Source: Planctomycetota bacterium (GTDB taxonomy: Bacteria; Planctomycetota; Phycisphaerae; Phycisphaerales; UBA1924). From it: 14,011 nt of DNA. The translations under genes were made by a program, and so were the position numbers. Location: NCBI GenBank assembly GCA_023432465.1, contig JAEYUO010000134.1, positions 1 through 14,011 of the forward strand. Reading direction: 5' to 3'. The notes beneath the pieces were generated by a model that did no database searches, was not told the origin of the DNA, and worked only from the letters and a program-made list of their open reading frames with translations. This document shows, in pieces, positions 12,928 to 14,011 of this stretch (the first letter of the stretch is position 1; each line of letters begins with the position of its first letter).

Positions 12928-13819
12928 CCCCCCTCCACTTCATCCAGCCCAGGGCACGATCCAGAGATGGGGCCCCTGCGCCGAGCATCGCCACCGCCCC
13001 CGCGGAGGCGAGCAGGGAGAGCTGCCAGAGCAGCGGCCGCCATGCGGCGACATCCCAGGGGCTGTGATCGGGCAGGAAGAACAACACCGTGTTTCCTGCC
13101 TGCATCGCGGGCCCGATCTGATCGAGCCAGATCGCTCCGATCATCACGCCTGCCAGCAGCACCGCGCCCAGCCGTGTCAGCAGGCCCAGCGCAAGCAGAA
13201 CGCCCCCGCCCAGCTCGGCGATGACCACGGCGATCGCAAAGTACCGGGGCCAGTTGCCGCTCCCAAGAAAGCCCGGCCACAGCTTCATCTGCGGCTTGCC
13301 CGTCGCATCAACGCCCGGATTGGCCGCGGAGTGGATCCGCAGCGCGAGACCCCACATGCGGCGAACACGGACCTCGCCGGAGGGGTCGCCGGGTGTGGAG
13401 CCGGATGACGCGGGAGCGTCGGCAGTGGCTGCTTCGCCGGAGACCGTCGCGGGTGCGGTCGCGCCCGGGAAATCGCCCGCAGAACCCGCGCCGGGGTTTG
13501 CGGCGCGTTCCGTCGGGGTGGGTGCGACAACGGAATCGCCCGCCGGGACACCATCGCCCGGCCCGGCATCGGGCGGGGGAAGCGGCCGGTCGGGGACATC
13601 GGCAGGCTGCGCCGGGAAGCTTGTTCCGGTCGGCCCCGGGGCGGGAATCTTGACGCCCATGGAACTGAGTGTGGCGACCTGCGCAGCATCCACGGGCATC
13701 TGCGGGATGATCTTGCCCAATCCCGCCCAGATGAAGGTCATGGCCAGCACCGCGCGGAGCAGTACGGGAGCAAGGGTCGCGCCCAGCGAGCACCGGTGAT
13801 GGTTGGAGGATCCTGACAT
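12911..13819 (-). CDS. DoxX-like membrane protein with a long periplasmic insert
   Basis: The 302-residue protein is about twice the usual ~130-150 residues of the DoxX family. Four helices fit the fold: ~17-38 (LAPVLLRAVLAMTFIWAGLG), ~191-213 (YFAIAVVIAELGGGVLLALG), ~216-233 (LGAVLLAGVMIGAIWLD) and ~260-281 (LLWQLSLLASAGAVAMLG). WAGLGKI after helix 1 and ELGGGVLLALGLLTR are typical DoxX signatures. Between helices 1 and 2 a ~145-residue insert (about 42-186) is Pro/Ala/Gly/Asp-rich and likely disordered (e.g. VPDRPLPPPDAGPGDGVPAG), ending in a more ordered MWGLALRIHSAANPGVDATG part. DoxX proteins are linked to respiration and redox protection in some bacteria, but the activity here is unknown. 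The acidic C-terminus (GDDDDL) overlaps the VWA start. It is the first gene of the minus-strand run; its promoter should be in 13820-14011. Confidence 0.8.
   Translation of the reverse strand: MSGSSNHHRCSLGATLAPVLLRAVLAMTFIWAGLGKIIPQMPVDAAQVATLSSMGVKIPAPGPTGTSFPAQPADVPDRPLPPPDAGPGDGVPAGDSVVAPTPTERAANPGAGSAGDFPGATAPATVSGEAATADAPASSGSTPGDPSGEVRVRRMWGLALRIHSAANPGVDATGKPQMKLWPGFLGSGNWPRYFAIAVVIAELGGGVLLALGLLTRLGAVLLAGVMIGAIWLDQIGPAMQAGNTVLFFLPDHSPWDVAAWRPLLWQLSLLASAGAVAMLGAGAPSLDRALGWMKWRGDDDDL
12932..12936 (-). promoter_or_regulatory. Ribosome binding site for the VWA-like gene
   Basis: GGAGG within AAGTGGAGGGGGGATGATG is 4 bases from ATG 12927 and 7 from ATG 12924. It is the strongest site on this strand and lies inside the DoxX coding end, so translation of the two is probably coupled. 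Confidence 0.6.
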
Positions 13820-14011
13820 GGGTCGCGTTCCGTGCGACAGATCGAGGCGGGAAACCTTGTATCGGCCAGACGGAGCCGCGATGGATCATACACGGAGCGG
13901 TCCGGCGAAGTCGCTCACGATGTGTGCGGGCTTTACCGGACTGCGCGACGGGGAACGAAGCGGGCAGTGATGAGACGTCGGCAATGCCGCAGCGGCCGGG
14001 CTTGCAGCGTG
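13820..14011. promoter_or_regulatory. Upstream region of the DoxX-VWA-anmK run
   Basis: There are 192 bases without a supported gene. On the minus strand TATGAT (13885-13890) is a good -10 candidate, but the -35 position (about 13908-13913) is poor (CGACTT). A plus-strand ATG at 13970 starts a frame open to the window end (MRRRQCRSGRACSV) that could be a new gene or chance. No clear palindrome or riboswitch is seen. Confidence 0.25.

Noticed and set aside
11963..13408. A 481-codon plus-strand open frame opposite the VWA-like and DoxX-like genes
   Set aside because: It is antisense to two genes with recognisable domains and good overlap/ribosome-site logic. Its translation is Ser/Arg/Pro-rich with no domain, as expected of antisense frames in GC-rich DNA.
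13970..14011. Start of a plus-strand gene running off the window (MRRRQCRSGR...)
   Set aside because: Only 14 codons are visible, with no ribosome site and no recognisable start; cannot be supported.
1..14011. Defence system, prophage or insertion sequence
   Set aside because: I found no transposase, integrase, nuclease/helicase pair or terminal inverted repeats; the genes are metabolic or envelope-related.

Overview
This window is GC-rich and gene-dense, with many G- or C-ending codons and often no clear Shine-Dalgarno site. I read it as chromosomal DNA of a planctomycete, most like the Phycisphaerae side of the phylum. The supporting signs are a membrane protein with a CPxCGYxL-type zinc ribbon, a Gly-rich repeat membrane protein, an alpha-helical secreted repeat protein, and purine-rich CACGGAG/CGCGGAT repeats between genes. 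This lineage call is inference. I see no rRNA, tRNA, CRISPR array, transposase, phage gene or integrase.

Left part (1-7901): tryptophan/kynurenine catabolism. After the tail of a Gly-rich membrane protein (1-339) comes kynurenine formamidase kynB (336-1046, +), with an unusual internal insert. A B12-binding-type radical SAM gene (1230-2831, +) follows and converges on two minus-strand genes: a RidA-family 2-aminomuconate deaminase (2797-3225) and a 2-aminomuconic 6-semialdehyde dehydrogenase of ALDH8 type (3405-4865). Next, all on the minus strand, are a small lipoprotein (5020-5385), a two-helix zinc-ribbon membrane protein (5545-5985) and a non-classical SDR (5995-6834). Divergent from the SDR is tryptophan 2,3-dioxygenase kynA (6951-7901, +). 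The window therefore encodes the first two steps (Trp to N-formylkynurenine to kynurenine) and two late steps (2-aminomuconic semialdehyde to 2-aminomuconate to 4-oxalocrotonate plus ammonia). The middle enzymes (kynurenine monooxygenase, kynureninase, 3-hydroxyanthranilate dioxygenase, ACMS decarboxylase) are not here and should lie elsewhere.

Right part (7926-13819): one tightly packed minus-strand run, probably an operon. In transcription order it holds a DoxX-like membrane protein with a long Pro/Ala-rich insert, a membrane-anchored VWA-like protein with a degraded metal site, a large exported helical protein, anhydro-N-acetylmuramic acid kinase (anmK), and a DUF4160/DUF2442 pair. The first three look like an uncharacterised envelope module; anmK recycles peptidoglycan.

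The most unusual content is between and at the edges of genes: two copies of a purine-rich repeat (1046-1144 and 3235-3312), a 10-bp phased repeat upstream of the dehydrogenase (4895-4970), a polypurine tract (3336-3382), a triple palindrome that supplies the stop codon of a gene (5470-5563), an AT-richer repeat-like insert inside kynB, and a low-GC3 tail on the radical SAM gene that runs into its neighbour. No obvious new defence or mobile system is present.
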